Origin: Pseudomonas sp. PH1b
GTDB lineage: Bacteria; Pseudomonadota; Gammaproteobacteria; Pseudomonadales; Pseudomonadaceae
NCBI RefSeq assembly: GCF_000633395.1
Contig: NZ_AYMU01000004.1
Location: forward strand, 310,001-374,000
Length of the DNA stretch: 64,000 nt
Direction of reading: 5' to 3'
Under the pieces are notes generated by a model that saw only the letters and a list, made by a program, of their open reading frames with translations, searched no databases and was not told the origin of the DNA. How positions within the stretch are numbered: position 1 is the first letter of the stretch; each line of letters opens with the position of its first letter. Below are positions 1 through 10,923 of the stretch, one piece after another. The position numbers were made by a program, and so were the translations under genes.

Positions 1-1
1 C

Positions 2-472
2 AGCGGCGCGAGCATGGAGCAAGCGGCGTTTATCGGCGCCCTGTTCCAGTTTGGCGGGGTGCTCAGCGCCGTGGCCGTGGGCTGGGCCATGGACCGCTTC
101 AATCCGCACAAGGTCATCGGCTGTTTCTACCTGCTGGCCGGGGTCTTCGCCTACGCCGTCGGCCAGAGCCTGGGCAATATCACCCTTCTGGCGACCCTGG
201 TGCTGATCGCCGGCATGTGTGTCAACGGCGCGCAATCGGCGATGCCTTCCCTTGCGGCGCGTTTCTACCCGACTCAGGGTCGCGCCACCGGAGTCTCCTG
301 GATGCTCGGCATTGGTCGCTTCGGCGCCATTCTCGGGGCCTGGATGGGCGCCACCCTGTTGGGGTTGGGCTGGAACTTCGAGCAAGTGTTGACGGCCCTG
401 GTGATTCCGGCGGCCCTGGCCACCACGGCCGTGGTGATCAAGGGCATGGTCAGCCATGCCGACGCGACCTGA
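2..472 (+). CDS. pcaK: Aromatic acid/H+ symporter, PcaK-type MFS transporter (3' part)
   Basis: This is the C-terminal part of a 12-helix major facilitator transporter; the frame is already open at base 2, so the start lies outside the window. About 156 residues remain, covering roughly the last five or six membrane helices. The stretch SAMPSLAARFYPTQGRATG followed by a GIGRFGAI-type segment is typical of the PcaK / 4-hydroxybenzoate symporter group. Its place directly upstream of the pca operon fits import of protocatechuate or 4-hydroxybenzoate across the inner membrane. Substrate is inferred from family and context. Confidence 0.8.
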   Translation, partial: SGASMEQAAFIGALFQFGGVLSAVAVGWAMDRFNPHKVIGCFYLLAGVFAYAVGQSLGNITLLATLVLIAGMCVNGAQSAMPSLAARFYPTQGRATGVSWMLGIGRFGAILGAWMGATLLGLGWNFEQVLTALVIPAALATTAVVIKGMVSHADAT

Positions 473-640
473 TTCCCCCGGCGCGTTCCTGGATGAAAGG
501 CAAGGGCGCGCCGTCAGCCGTTGCCGCAGTGTGCGGCAGCGTCCGTCCGGAGGCCGAGCCCTTTGCCCGCGTCGCACCTGCGGTCGCATGCAGCCCAGGG
601 GGGCGTTTCGGCGGGCTGAGGAGGATCGATAGCCTCGCAA

Positions 641-682
641 CAATCCGTTCGATAATCGAACGCTGAGTCGATTATCGGATTG
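641..682. promoter_or_regulatory. Paired PcaR-type operators upstream of pcaI
   Basis: The 304-base gap between pcaK and pcaI carries GTTCGATAATCGAAC at 647-661, an almost perfect match to the 15-bp PcaR (IclR family) site I recall for pcaIJ of P. putida. An inverted partner (GTCGATTATCGGAT, 667-680) follows, and the outer arms CAATCCG (641-647) and CGGATTG (676-682) make the block palindromic. PcaR with beta-ketoadipate would activate the operon here. pcaR itself is not in the window. The rest of 473-776 shows nothing else I recognise. Confidence 0.75.
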
Positions 683-776
683 TTTGGGGTGGGGCAGCGG
701 CTTAATCTTCAGTCACTGCGGCGCGCCCAGAGCGCCTTTTCTCCAGTCGCTGAATAACAACCGGGAGACCCCACCC

Positions 777-1637
777 ATGGCTGCAATCCTTTCGCTGCAC
801 GACGCGGTGAAGCAGTTCATCAACGACGGCGATACCGTCGCGCTCGAAGGCTTTACCCACCTTATTCCTACGGCCGCAGGTCATGAAATCATTCGCCAGG
901 GCAAAAAAGACCTGACCCTGGTGCGGATGACGCCTGACCTGATCTACGACCAGTTGATCGGAGCCGGTTGTGCTCGCAAGCTGATTTTCTCCTGGGGTGG
1001 CAACCCGGGGGTGGGTTCCCTGCATCGCCTGCGGGACGCCGTGGAAAAGCAATGGCCACAGCCGCTGGAGATCGAAGAACACAGCCACGCCGACCTGGCC
1101 AACGCCTATGTCGCCGGCGCCTCGGGGCTGCCCTTTGCGGTGTTGCGGGCTTACGCCGGCTCCGACTTGCCCAAGGTCAACCCGCTGATCAAGACCGTGA
1201 CCTGTCCCTTCACGGGCGAAGTGCTGGCGGCGGTGCCCTCGGTACGGCCCGATGTCACGGTGATCCACGCGCAGAAAGCCGACCGCAAGGGCAACGTGCT
1301 GCTGTGGGGCATTCTCGGCGTGCAGAAGGAAGCCGCCCTGGCCGCCAAGCGTTGCATCGTCACCGTCGAGGAAATCGTCGATGACCTGCAGGCCCCGATG
1401 AACGCCTGCGTGCTGCCGACCTGGGCGCTGAGCGCGGTCTGCCACGTCCCTGGTGGGGCCCATCCGTCCTACGCCCATGGTTATTCCGAGCGCGACAATC
1501 GCTTCTACCAGGCTTGGGACCCGATCGCCCGTGATCGTGAGACCTTTACCGCCTGGATCAACGAATACATCCATGGCAGTGCCGATTTCAGTGAATTCCA
1601 GGCCAAGCTGGCCGCTGCTTCGGAGGCCAAGCAATGA
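777..1637 (+). CDS. pcaI: 3-oxoadipate CoA-transferase, subunit A (CatI-type)
   Basis: Subunit A of the transferase that moves CoA from succinyl-CoA to beta-ketoadipate, the second-last step of the pathway. The ATG at 777 is preceded by GGGAG and gives 286 residues; the open frame continues upstream to 684 but that extension is not protein-like. The length and segments such as HLIPTAAGHEIIRQ and FSWGGNPGVGSLHR match the longer CatI / glutaconate CoA-transferase type rather than the roughly 231-residue PcaI of P. putida. It overlaps pcaJ by 4 bases, suggesting coupled translation of the two subunits. Confidence 0.9.
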   Translation: MAAILSLHDAVKQFINDGDTVALEGFTHLIPTAAGHEIIRQGKKDLTLVRMTPDLIYDQLIGAGCARKLIFSWGGNPGVGSLHRLRDAVEKQWPQPLEIEEHSHADLANAYVAGASGLPFAVLRAYAGSDLPKVNPLIKTVTCPFTGEVLAAVPSVRPDVTVIHAQKADRKGNVLLWGILGVQKEAALAAKRCIVTVEEIVDDLQAPMNACVLPTWALSAVCHVPGGAHPSYAHGYSERDNRFYQAWDPIARDRETFTAWINEYIHGSADFSEFQAKLAAASEAKQ

Positions 1638-2412
1638 CCTACTCCACCAATGAAATGATGACCGTGGCCGCGGCCCGTCGTCTGCAGAACGGCTCGGTGT
1701 GCTTTGTCGGCATCGGCTTGCCGTCCAAGGCCGCCAACCTGGCGCGCCTGACCTCGTCGCCGGACGTGGTGCTGATCTACGAATCCGGTCCGATCGGCGC
1801 CAAGCCCAGTGTGCTGCCCCTGTCGATTGGTGATGGCGAGCTGGCAGAAACTGCCGACACCGTGGTCCCCACCGGGGAAATCTTCCGCTACTGGCTGCAA
1901 GGCGGGCGCATCGACGTGGGCTTCCTCGGCGCGGCCCAGGTCGACCGCTTCGGCAACATCAACACCACCGTCGTGGGCGATTATCACCAGCCGAAAGTGC
2001 GCCTGCCGGGTGCGGGCGGCGCTCCGGAAATCGCCGGTTCGGCGAAAAGCGTACTGATCATCCTCAAGCAGTCCTCGCGCTCCTTTGTCGACAAGCTGGA
2101 TTTCGTGACCTCGGTCGGCCACGGCGAGGGCGGCGATTCGCGCAAGCGCCTGGGCCTGCCAGGGGCCGGGCCGGTAGGCATCATCACCGACCTGTGCATC
2201 ATGGAGCCGGAAGCCGGTACCCACGAATTCGTCGTCACTTCCCTGCACCCGGGCGTGACCCGCGAGCAGGTGGTGGCCGCCACCGGCTGGGCCATCCGTT
2301 TCGCCGAGCAAGTGGCCGAGACGGCCGCGCCTACCGAAGTCGAACTGACAGCCCTGCGTGACCTGGAAGCGCGCACTGCCGCGGCCCATGGCCAAGCCCC
2401 CGGAGAAGCCTG

Positions 2413-2413
<1 letters not shown>
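1634..2413 (+). CDS. pcaJ: 3-oxoadipate CoA-transferase, subunit B (CatJ-type)
   Basis: Subunit B of the beta-ketoadipate:succinyl-CoA transferase, 259 residues. The likely catalytic glutamate that forms the glutamyl-CoA thioester is Glu50 in the YESGPIG segment. The length equals that of the CatJ type and exceeds the roughly 213-residue PcaJ of P. putida, matching the CatI-type partner. ATGA overlap with pcaI upstream and a one-base TGATG overlap with pcaF downstream place it in the middle of a tightly coupled operon. Confidence 0.9.
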
Positions 2414-3615
<1,202 letters not shown>

Positions 3616-3642
3616 CGCCTGCCTATCTATAAGAGAAGAACC

Positions 3643-4353
<711 letters not shown>

Positions 4354-4354
4354 C

Positions 4355-4921
4355 ATGACCCTGACTGCAACCACGTCTCACACCGTCGGCCCTTACTACC
4401 ACATCGGCCTGACCTGGCTGAACCGCGAAGACCTGACCAACGCCGAGACCCTCGGCCAGCGGGTGGCGATCACCGGGCAAGTGGTGGACGGCAACGGCAA
4501 CTTCGTCAACGACGCGATGCTCGAAGTCTGGCAAGCCAACGCCGCGGGCAAATACCTGCACCCCGAGGATGACCAGGACAAGGCCCTGGATCCGAATTTC
4601 CAGGGGTTTGGCCGGGTGCCGGTGGATGGGGAAGGGCGTTTTCGCTTCACCACCATCAAGCCTGGCACGGTGCCGGGGCTCCAGGGCACGACCCAGGCGC
4701 CGCACCTGGTGGTGCTGGTGTTCGCTCGTGGCCTGGTCAAGCACCTGCTGACCCGGATCTACTTCGACGGCGAACCGGCCAATGCCGCCGACCCGCTGCT
4801 GGCCTGCGTGCCCGTGGAGCGCCGCAGCACCTTGCTGGCCAAGACCGGCGCCGACGGTCAGTACCAGTGGAACGTGATCCTCCAGGGTACTGACGCCGAA
4901 ACCGTGTTCTTCGACTACTGA
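4355..4921 (+). CDS. pcaG: Protocatechuate 3,4-dioxygenase, alpha subunit
   Basis: Partner of PcaH; the alpha subunit is a paralogue of beta that shapes the active site but does not hold iron. The start at 4355 (MTLTATTSHTVGPYYHIGL) gives 188 residues; the frame is open further upstream but that part overlaps pcaH. The shared intradiol dioxygenase core is seen in EVWQANAAGKY and FTTIKPGTVPG. The tyrosine and histidine ligand positions found in PcaH are not conserved here, as expected for alpha. Confidence 0.95.
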   Translation: MTLTATTSHTVGPYYHIGLTWLNREDLTNAETLGQRVAITGQVVDGNGNFVNDAMLEVWQANAAGKYLHPEDDQDKALDPNFQGFGRVPVDGEGRFRFTTIKPGTVPGLQGTTQAPHLVVLVFARGLVKHLLTRIYFDGEPANAADPLLACVPVERRSTLLAKTGADGQYQWNVILQGTDAETVFFDY

Positions 4922-4929
4922 CCTGGGGC

Positions 4930-4952
4930 GCCGCCGTCCCCTCGACGGCGGC
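4930..4952 (+). other. GC-rich hairpin between pcaG and pcaT
   Basis: GCCGCCGTC (4930-4938) and GACGGCGGC (4944-4952) form a nine-pair stem with a five-base loop just after the pcaG stop. No U-run follows, so it is not a normal intrinsic terminator. It may act in mRNA processing or stability within the operon. Confidence 0.5.
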
Positions 4953-5016
4953 GGCAGGGAACGGGAATGTTGCCAAGTGTGTCTAGACTCACACTGTCCC
5001 CCACGAGTGAAAAACC

Positions 5017-6312
5017 ATGACAACCACAACAAGTCACTACACCGGAGAGGAGCGCAGCAAAAGGATCTTTGCCATAGTCGGTGCCTCCTCCGGCAACCTG
5101 GTGGAATGGTTCGACTTCTACGTCTATGCCTTTTGCGCCATCTACTTCGCTCCGGCCTTCTTCCCCTCCGACGATCCCACGGTGCAGTTGCTCAACACCG
5201 CCGGGGTGTTCGCCGCGGGGTTCCTGATGCGCCCCATCGGTGGCTGGCTGTTCGGCCGGGTCGCTGACCGCCACGGGCGCAAGAACTCGATGATGATCTC
5301 GGTGCTGATGATGTGCGCCGGCTCCCTGGTCATTGCCTTTTTGCCGACCTACGCCAGCATCGGTGCCTGGGCGCCGTTCCTGCTGTTGGTGGCGCGGCTG
5401 TTCCAGGGCCTGTCGGTGGGCGGGGAGTACGGCACCACCGCGACCTACATGAGTGAAGTGGCGCTCAAGGGCCAGCGTGGTTTTTTTGCCTCCTTCCAGT
5501 ACGTGACCCTGATCGGCGGGCAACTGCTGGCAGTGTCGGTGGTGGTGATCCTCCAGCAGTTCCTCGATGAGGGAGAACTCAAGGCCTGGGGCTGGCGCAT
5601 TCCGTTCGTGATCGGCGCCATCGCGGCGGTGATCTCGCTGCTGCTGCGGCGCTCGCTGAAGGAGACCACCAGCAAGGAAATGCGCGAGGACAAGGACGCC
5701 GGCAGTATCGCCGCGCTGTTCAAGAATCACTCGGCAGCCTTTATCACGGTGCTGGGCTACACCGCCGGCGGCTCGCTGATTTTCTACACCTTCACCACCT
5801 ACATGCAGAAGTACCTGGTGAACACCGCAGGCATGCACGCCAAGACTGCCAGCTACATCATGACCGGCGCCTTGTTCCTCTACATGTGCATGCAGCCGCT
5901 GTTCGGCATGCTTGCCGACCGTATCGGCCGGCGCAATTCCATGCTCTGGTTCGGCGCTCTGGGGACCCTGTTCACCGTACCGATCCTGATGACCCTGAAG
6001 ACCGTCACCAGTCCGTTCCTGGCCTTCGTGCTGATCACCCTGGCCCTGGCCATCGTCAGTTTCTACACCTCCATCAGCGGCCTGGTGAAGGCCGAGATGT
6101 TCCCGCCGCAAGTGCGCGCGCTGGGGGTGGGCTTGGCTTATGCGGTGGCCAATGCGATCTTCGGTGGTTCCGCGGAATGGGTGGCCCTGAACTTCAAGAA
6201 CATGGGCATGGAAAACACCTTCTACTGGTACGTCACGGCGATGATGGCGATTGCCTTCCTGTTCAGCCTGCGCCTGCCGAAACAGGCGGCGTATCTGCAC
6301 CACGACCTTTGA
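5017..6312 (+). CDS. pcaT: MFS transporter, PcaT-like (metabolite:H+ symporter family)
   Basis: A 431-residue, 12-helix transporter of the metabolite:H+ symporter branch, the group of KgtP and PcaT. Hallmarks are [13 protein letters not shown] at the first helix, [18 protein letters not shown] in the loop between helices 2 and 3, and [15 protein letters not shown]. PcaT of P. putida imports beta-ketoadipate, and the gene order pcaT-pcaB-pcaD-pcaC is shared with that species as I recall it. Substrate is therefore likely beta-ketoadipate or a related dicarboxylate. Confidence 0.85.
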   Translation: MTTTTSHYTGEERSKRIFAIVGASSGNLVEWFDFYVYAFCAIYFAPAFFPSDDPTVQLLNTAGVFAAGFLMRPIGGWLFGRVADRHGRKNSMMISVLMMCAGSLVIAFLPTYASIGAWAPFLLLVARLFQGLSVGGEYGTTATYMSEVALKGQRGFFASFQYVTLIGGQLLAVSVVVILQQFLDEGELKAWGWRIPFVIGAIAAVISLLLRRSLKETTSKEMREDKDAGSIAALFKNHSAAFITVLGYTAGGSLIFYTFTTYMQKYLVNTAGMHAKTASYIMTGALFLYMCMQPLFGMLADRIGRRNSMLWFGALGTLFTVPILMTLKTVTSPFLAFVLITLALAIVSFYTSISGLVKAEMFPPQVRALGVGLAYAVANAIFGGSAEWVALNFKNMGMENTFYWYVTAMMAIAFLFSLRLPKQAAYLHHDL

Positions 6313-6316
6313 CCCA

Positions 6317-6347
6317 TGCACCTGCGCCCGCCCCGGGCGCAGGTGCA
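6317..6347 (+). other. Perfect 14-bp stem-loop upstream of pcaB
   Basis: TGCACCTGCGCCCG (6317-6330) and CGGGCGCAGGTGCA (6334-6347) pair perfectly around a three-base loop. It lies between the pcaT stop and the pcaB ribosome-binding site (AAGGA, 6350-6354). There is no T-run, so termination is unlikely; an RNA-stabilising or processing element is more plausible. Confidence 0.65.
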
Positions 6348-6360
6348 GCAAGGACTGTTT

Positions 6361-7725
6361 ATGACCCTACCTGCGAGCAATCAATTGTTCGATGCCTACT
6401 TCACTGCCCGGGAAATGCGCAGCGTGTTCTGCGACCAGGGGCGGGTCCAGGCGATGCTCGACTTCGAGGCCGCCCTGGCCCGGGCCGAGGCGCGGACCGG
6501 GTTGATTCCCAGCGCAGCGGTTGCCCCCATCGAGGCGGCCTGCCGCGCCGAACTCTATGACTTCCAGGCCCTGGGCGAAGCGATTGCCACGGCCGGCAAT
6601 TCGGCGATTCCCCTGGTCAAGGCCCTGGGCAAGCAGATCGCCCGGAGCGCTGGCGAAGCCGAGCGCTATGTACACCTGGGAGCCACCAGCCAGGACGTGA
6701 TGGACAGCGGCCTGGTGCTGCAACTGCGCCGCGCCGTGCATTTGCTGGAGCAGGACCTAGAGCGCCTGGGCAGCATCCTGGCGGAGCAGGCCCAGCGCTA
6801 TGGGGCCACGCCTCTGGCCGGTCGTACCTGGCTGCAGCATGCCACGCCGGTGACCCTGGGCATGAAGATCGCCGGCTGGCTGGGGGCGGTGACCCGCAGC
6901 CGCGAACGGCTGCAGCAACTCAAGCCGCGCCTGCTGGTGCTGCAGTTCGGCGGTGCCTCCGGGACCCTGGCGGCCTTGGGCGAACAGGCGCTGCCGGTGG
7001 CCCGGGCCTTGGCGGATGAATTGCAGTTGCGCCTGCCGGAACAACCCTGGCACACCCAGCGCGACCGCCTGGTGGAATTCGCTTCGGTACTGGGCTTGCT
7101 GGCTGGCAGCCTGGGCAAGCTGGGGCGGGATATCAGCCTGTTGATGCAGACCGAAGCGGCGGAAGTCTTCGAGCCTTCGGCACCGGGCAAGGGCGGTTCG
7201 TCCACCATGCCCCACAAGCGCAATCCGGTGGGCGCGGCAGTGCTGATCAGCGCCGCGACCCGGGTGCCCGGCCTGCTGGCCACGATGTTCAGCGCCATGC
7301 CCCAGGAGCACGAGCGCAGCCTCGGCCTGTGGCATGCCGAATGGGAAACCTTGCCGGAGATCTGCTGCCTGGTGTCCGGCGCTCTGCAACAAGCTCTGCT
7401 GGTGGTCGAGGGCCTGGAAGTCGACAGCGCGCGCATGGCCCGCAACCTCGACCTGACCCAGGGCCTGGTGCTGGCCGAGGCGGTGAGCATCGCCCTGGCC
7501 CAGCGCCTGGGCCGGGAAACCGCCCATCATCTGTTGGAGCAATGCTGTAAACGCGCGGTGGCCGAGCAACGCCACCTGCGGGCGGTACTGGGGGACGATG
7601 CCCAGGTCTGCGCCGAACTCTCGGCGGCGGAACTGGATCGTCTATTGGACCCGGCGCACTACCTGGGCCAGGCGCAGGCCTGGGTCGAGCGCGCCGTGGC
7701 TGAACATTTTGCCTTGAAGGCCTGA
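6361..7725 (+). CDS. pcaB: 3-carboxy-cis,cis-muconate cycloisomerase
   Basis: Lactonises 3-carboxy-cis,cis-muconate to gamma-carboxymuconolactone. The 454-residue protein belongs to the fumarase/aspartase superfamily, shown by the signature GGSSTMPHKRNPVG, whose serine lies on the mobile catalytic loop, and by GATSQDVMDSG. The start at 6361 follows AAGGA; an upstream in-frame ATG at 6316 lies inside the hairpin and lacks a good ribosome site. pcaD follows after 11 bases. Confidence 0.93.
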   Translation: MTLPASNQLFDAYFTAREMRSVFCDQGRVQAMLDFEAALARAEARTGLIPSAAVAPIEAACRAELYDFQALGEAIATAGNSAIPLVKALGKQIARSAGEAERYVHLGATSQDVMDSGLVLQLRRAVHLLEQDLERLGSILAEQAQRYGATPLAGRTWLQHATPVTLGMKIAGWLGAVTRSRERLQQLKPRLLVLQFGGASGTLAALGEQALPVARALADELQLRLPEQPWHTQRDRLVEFASVLGLLAGSLGKLGRDISLLMQTEAAEVFEPSAPGKGGSSTMPHKRNPVGAAVLISAATRVPGLLATMFSAMPQEHERSLGLWHAEWETLPEICCLVSGALQQALLVVEGLEVDSARMARNLDLTQGLVLAEAVSIALAQRLGRETAHHLLEQCCKRAVAEQRHLRAVLGDDAQVCAELSAAELDRLLDPAHYLGQAQAWVERAVAEHFALKA

Positions 7726-7736
7726 AGGAGACTGCT

Positions 7737-8525
7737 GTGGGATTCGTGAAACTCGCCGAGGGCGATCTGCACTATCAACTCGAAGGGCCAGAAGGCGCGC
7801 CGGTGCTGGTGCTGTCCAACTCCCTGGGCACCGACCTGCACATGTGGGACAAGCAGATGGCGGCATTCACCCGGCATTTCCGGGTGCTGCGCATGGACAC
7901 CCGTGGCCATGGTCTTTCGCTGGTGACCGAAGGGCCCTACAGCATCCAGCAACTGGGCCAGGATGTGCTGGCGCTGCTGGACGCCCTGGATATCCAGCGT
8001 GCGCATTTCTGCGGCCTGTCCATGGGCGGCCTGATCGGCCAGTGGCTGGGGATCAATGCCGGCGAGCGCCTGCACAAGCTGGTGGTGTGCAACACCGCGG
8101 CGAAGATTGGCGAGCCCTCGGTCTGGAACCCGCGGATCGAGACCGTGCTGCGTGATGGCCAGGCGGCCATGGTAGCGCTGCGGGATGCCTCCATCGCCCG
8201 CTGGTTCACCCCGGACTTCGCCGAAGCCCATCCGGACCAGGCCAAGTTGATTACCGACATGCTTGCGGCGACCTCGCCCCAAGGCTATGCGGCCAACTGC
8301 GCCGCCGTGCGGGACGCGGATTTCCGTGAGCAATTGGCGGCGATCAAGGTGCCGACCCTGGTGATTGCCGGCAGCGAAGACGCAGTGACGCCCCCCGCTG
8401 GCGGGCATTTTATCCAGCAGCACGTGAGCGGCGCCGAATACGCCGAGTTCTATGCTGCGCACCTGTCCAACGTCCAGGCCGGCGACGCGTTCAGCGACCG
8501 GGTCGTGGAATTCCTGCTGGCCTGA
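7737..8525 (+). CDS. pcaD: 3-oxoadipate enol-lactonase
   Basis: Alpha/beta hydrolase that converts beta-ketoadipate enol-lactone to beta-ketoadipate. The 262-residue protein shows the nucleophile elbow CGLSMGG with Ser95, a likely acid Asp215 (GSEDAVTP) and His242 (AAHLSNVQA). The start is GTG at 7737, set by AGGAG at 7726-7730. It stands between pcaB and pcaC in pathway order. Confidence 0.93.
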   Translation: MGFVKLAEGDLHYQLEGPEGAPVLVLSNSLGTDLHMWDKQMAAFTRHFRVLRMDTRGHGLSLVTEGPYSIQQLGQDVLALLDALDIQRAHFCGLSMGGLIGQWLGINAGERLHKLVVCNTAAKIGEPSVWNPRIETVLRDGQAAMVALRDASIARWFTPDFAEAHPDQAKLITDMLAATSPQGYAANCAAVRDADFREQLAAIKVPTLVIAGSEDAVTPPAGGHFIQQHVSGAEYAEFYAAHLSNVQAGDAFSDRVVEFLLA

Positions 8526-8547
8526 GTACCGATTCTAGGAGCCCCTT

Positions 8548-8940
8548 GTGGACGAGAAACAACGTTATGACGAAGGCATGCAGGTCCGCCGCGCGGTATT
8601 GGGCGATGCCCATGTCGATCGCAGCCTGAATGCCCTGACCGAGTTCAACTCGGAGTTCCAGGAAATGATCACCCGCCATGCCTGGGGTGATATCTGGACC
8701 CGTCCGGGCCTGCCGCGGCACACCCGCAGCCTGATCACCATTGCCATGCTGATCGGCATGAACCGCAACGAAGAGCTCAAGCTGCACCTGCGGGCCGCGG
8801 CGAACAACGGCGTGAGCCGCGGCGAGATCAAGGAAGTGATCATGCAGAGCGCGATCTACTGCGGCATCCCGGCGGCCAATGCGACCTTCCACCTGGCCGA
8901 ATCGGTGTGGGACGAACTGGGCACCGAGTCGCGCTTGTAG
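8548..8940 (+). CDS. pcaC: 4-carboxymuconolactone decarboxylase
   Basis: Removes CO2 from gamma-carboxymuconolactone to give beta-ketoadipate enol-lactone. A 130-residue, all-helical member of the CMD/AhpD family; WTRPGLPRHTRSL and IYCGIPAANATFHLA are characteristic. The start is GTG at 8548 after AGGAG (8537-8541). Its TAG stop is the TAG of the first REP element (GTAGGAGCC), so the REP array begins inside the gene's last codons. It is the last gene of the pca operon. Confidence 0.93.
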   Translation: MDEKQRYDEGMQVRRAVLGDAHVDRSLNALTEFNSEFQEMITRHAWGDIWTRPGLPRHTRSLITIAMLIGMNRNEELKLHLRAAANNGVSRGEIKEVIMQSAIYCGIPAANATFHLAESVWDELGTESRL

Positions 8941-9330
8941 GAGCCGGCTTGCCGGCGAAGGCGGCCCGCCAGCTGGATCGCGTCGCCCCGGTTCGCGAGC
9001 AAGCTCGCTCCTACAAAAGCGGGTTGGGTGCATTTCGCGGTTGTAGGAGCCGGCTTGCCGGCGAAGGGGCCCGCCAGTTGGGCCGCGTCGCCCAGGTTCG
9101 CGAGCAAGCTCGCTCCTACAAAAGCGGGTCGGGTGCATTTCGCAGTTGTAGGAGCCGGCTTGCCGGCGAAGGGGCCCGCCAGCTGGATCGCGTCGCCCCG
9201 GTTCGCGAGCAAGCTCGCTCCTACAAAAGCGGGGTGGTGCATTTCGCGGTTGTAGGAGCCGGCTTGCCGGCGAAGGCGGCCCGCCAGTTGGGCCGCGTCG
9301 CCCAGGTTCGCGAGCAAGCTCGCTCCTACG
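8937..9330. repeat. REP array, four units of 104-106 bp
   Basis: Four tandem units begin at 8937, 9043, 9148 and 9252. Each has a head GTAGGAGCCGGCTTGCCGGC and an inverted tail ending in GAGCAAGCTCGCTCCTAC, so two different REP types are paired head to head. The linkers alternate between two versions (CTGGATCGCG in units 1 and 3, TTGGGCCGCG in units 2 and 4). It fills the 417-base gap between pcaC and the porin. Open frames across it are repeat artefacts. Confidence 0.9.
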
Positions 9331-9357
9331 ACGACGGGGCCCGTCAGTGGGGGGAGG

Positions 9358-10620
9358 TCACAGCAGGTTGAGGGGATAGCTGACGATCAGGCGGTTCTCG
9401 TCGAATTCGTTGTTGCTGAAGTCCCGGCGCATCGTCGAGTTGCGCCATTTCAGGTTGAGGTTCTTCAGTGTGCCGCTCTGCACGGTGTACGCCAATTCGC
9501 TTTCCCGACCCCACTCCTTGCCGTCGCTGACGGTGGCGGTGTGTACGTTGCTGCCGCTGATGTAGCGGTTCATCAGGGTCAGGCCCGGTACTCCCAGGGC
9601 GACAAAGTTGTAGTCGTGGCGCAACTGCCAGGATTTTTCCTGGGCGTTGTCGTAGCTGGCGTTGAAGCTGTCGTTGGCCAGGGTGCCGCCGCTGGTGCCA
9701 TTGACCCGCATCCAGGCGCTGTCGCCCGTGAGCTTCTGCAGGCCGACATAGAAGGTGTGACCGCCGTACTTGGCCGAGAACAGCCCGGACCAGGTGCGGT
9801 TTTCCAGGTCGCCGGCCCGGGCGCTGCCATCTTCCTTGCCGTAGAAGAAGCCCAGGTTGGCGCCCAGGGTCCAGTCGCCCAGGGGCTGGCTGTGGATCAG
9901 GTTGACGAACTGCTGGCTGTAGATGTCCTTGAGTTCGGCGTTCCACAGGCCGATCTGGGTGCGCTTGTCGTTGAAGCTGTATTCCGCGCCCTGGAAGTTG
10001 AAGCGATCGGAGGTGAAGGCCGCTTTGCCGAACATGCTCATGTCGCTCATGCTGCTGTCGTCGCGCGGGCTGTTGGCGCGGAACTGGCCGCCGTAGAGCG
10101 TCAGGCCGGCGATTTCCCTGGAGGTGATCTGGCCCCCGCGAAAGGTTTGCGGCAGCGAGCGGCCGTCATCCGAGCGCAGGATCGGCAGCACCGGCATCCA
10201 TTCCCCGACCTTGACCTCGGTTTGCGACAGCCGGGCCTTGAAGGCCACGCCCAGGCGCCCGAAGTTGTCCGCCGGGCGGCCATCGTGATCCAGGGGCAGC
10301 AACTGGCTGCCGCCGGTGCCCCGTCCGCCATCGAGTTTCAGCGAGTACAGCCCCAGCACGTCCAGGCCGAAACCCACGGTGCCCTGGGTGAAGCCGGACC
10401 GGGCGTCGAGGATGAAGCTCTGGGTCCATTCTTCTGCCTTGTCCTGGGCTTTGGTCGGGTTGGTGAAATTGCGGTTGATGTAGAAGTTGCGCAGGTTGAG
10501 GTTGGCCTGGGCGTCTTCGAAAAAGCCCGACTCCTCGGCCATTGCCGGTAGGGCGACGGCACTCACCGACAAGGCCAGAAGGCTGGGCAGAAGGAGCTGA
10601 GGCGCGGTGATTGGCTTCAT
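9358..10620 (-). CDS. OprD-family outer membrane porin
   Basis: A 420-residue precursor with a signal peptide ending near AMAEES, followed by an OprD-type 18-strand barrel: aromatic-rich strands, NLRNFYINRNF at the N-terminus and a final strand ending in SYPLNLL. Such porins admit single small carboxylates. Convergence on the pca operon suggests an aromatic acid such as 4-hydroxybenzoate or vanillate (OpdK/OpdP-like), but sequence alone cannot fix the substrate. Transcribed alone on the minus strand. Confidence 0.85.
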   Translation of the reverse strand: MKPITAPQLLLPSLLALSVSAVALPAMAEESGFFEDAQANLNLRNFYINRNFTNPTKAQDKAEEWTQSFILDARSGFTQGTVGFGLDVLGLYSLKLDGGRGTGGSQLLPLDHDGRPADNFGRLGVAFKARLSQTEVKVGEWMPVLPILRSDDGRSLPQTFRGGQITSREIAGLTLYGGQFRANSPRDDSSMSDMSMFGKAAFTSDRFNFQGAEYSFNDKRTQIGLWNAELKDIYSQQFVNLIHSQPLGDWTLGANLGFFYGKEDGSARAGDLENRTWSGLFSAKYGGHTFYVGLQKLTGDSAWMRVNGTSGGTLANDSFNASYDNAQEKSWQLRHDYNFVALGVPGLTLMNRYISGSNVHTATVSDGKEWGRESELAYTVQSGTLKNLNLKWRNSTMRRDFSNNEFDENRLIVSYPLNLL

Positions 10621-10847
10621 GTGTCGGTCTCTCTAATTGTTAGGGGTGCAGCCAGCCATTGCCGCCGGAACGATCAGGCGGACAGGTTTCAGGAAAACGA
10701 GGGGCGTAGCGGTGAAGGATCAGCCGGAGCGGGCAGGGCGTGGAGGCATGGCATCGAACCTATTGTTATGGGTATGTCCGGGTGCCGGGAATGGTGCGTC
10801 GTGGGTCGGGGGCAATCAATTGGACAAAGCGCTTTCTGGGCGATCAT

Positions 10848-10863
10848 CGAACACAAATGTTCG
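10848..10863. promoter_or_regulatory. Palindromic operator-like site upstream of the OprD porin
   Basis: CGAACACAAATGTTCG is an inverted repeat of six bases with a four-base spacer, about 230 bases before the porin start. It is the only strong dyad I see in the 303-base gap 10621-10923 apart from the efflux terminator. The binding protein is unknown and the distance to the porin is long. Confidence 0.35.
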
Positions 10864-10875
10864 AGGCAGTCCATA

Positions 10876-10905
10876 TAAAAAAACCCACCGTCAGGTGGGT
10901 TTTTC
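10876..10905 (-). terminator. Intrinsic terminator of the emhABC operon
   Basis: Read on the minus strand, CCCACCTGACGGTGGG is followed by a run of T residues, 19 bases or so after the emhC stop. The plus strand also has GGTGGGTTTTT, so it could work in both directions. Confidence 0.85.
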
Positions 10906-10923
10906 ATGCAGCCGGGTGGTGCT

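Noticed and set aside
8907..9371. Open frames across the REP arrays, here and at 24732-25407 and 41198-41693
   Set aside because: They encode periodic copies of the REP sequence (AGLPAKA, SLLAN) and have no ribosome sites.
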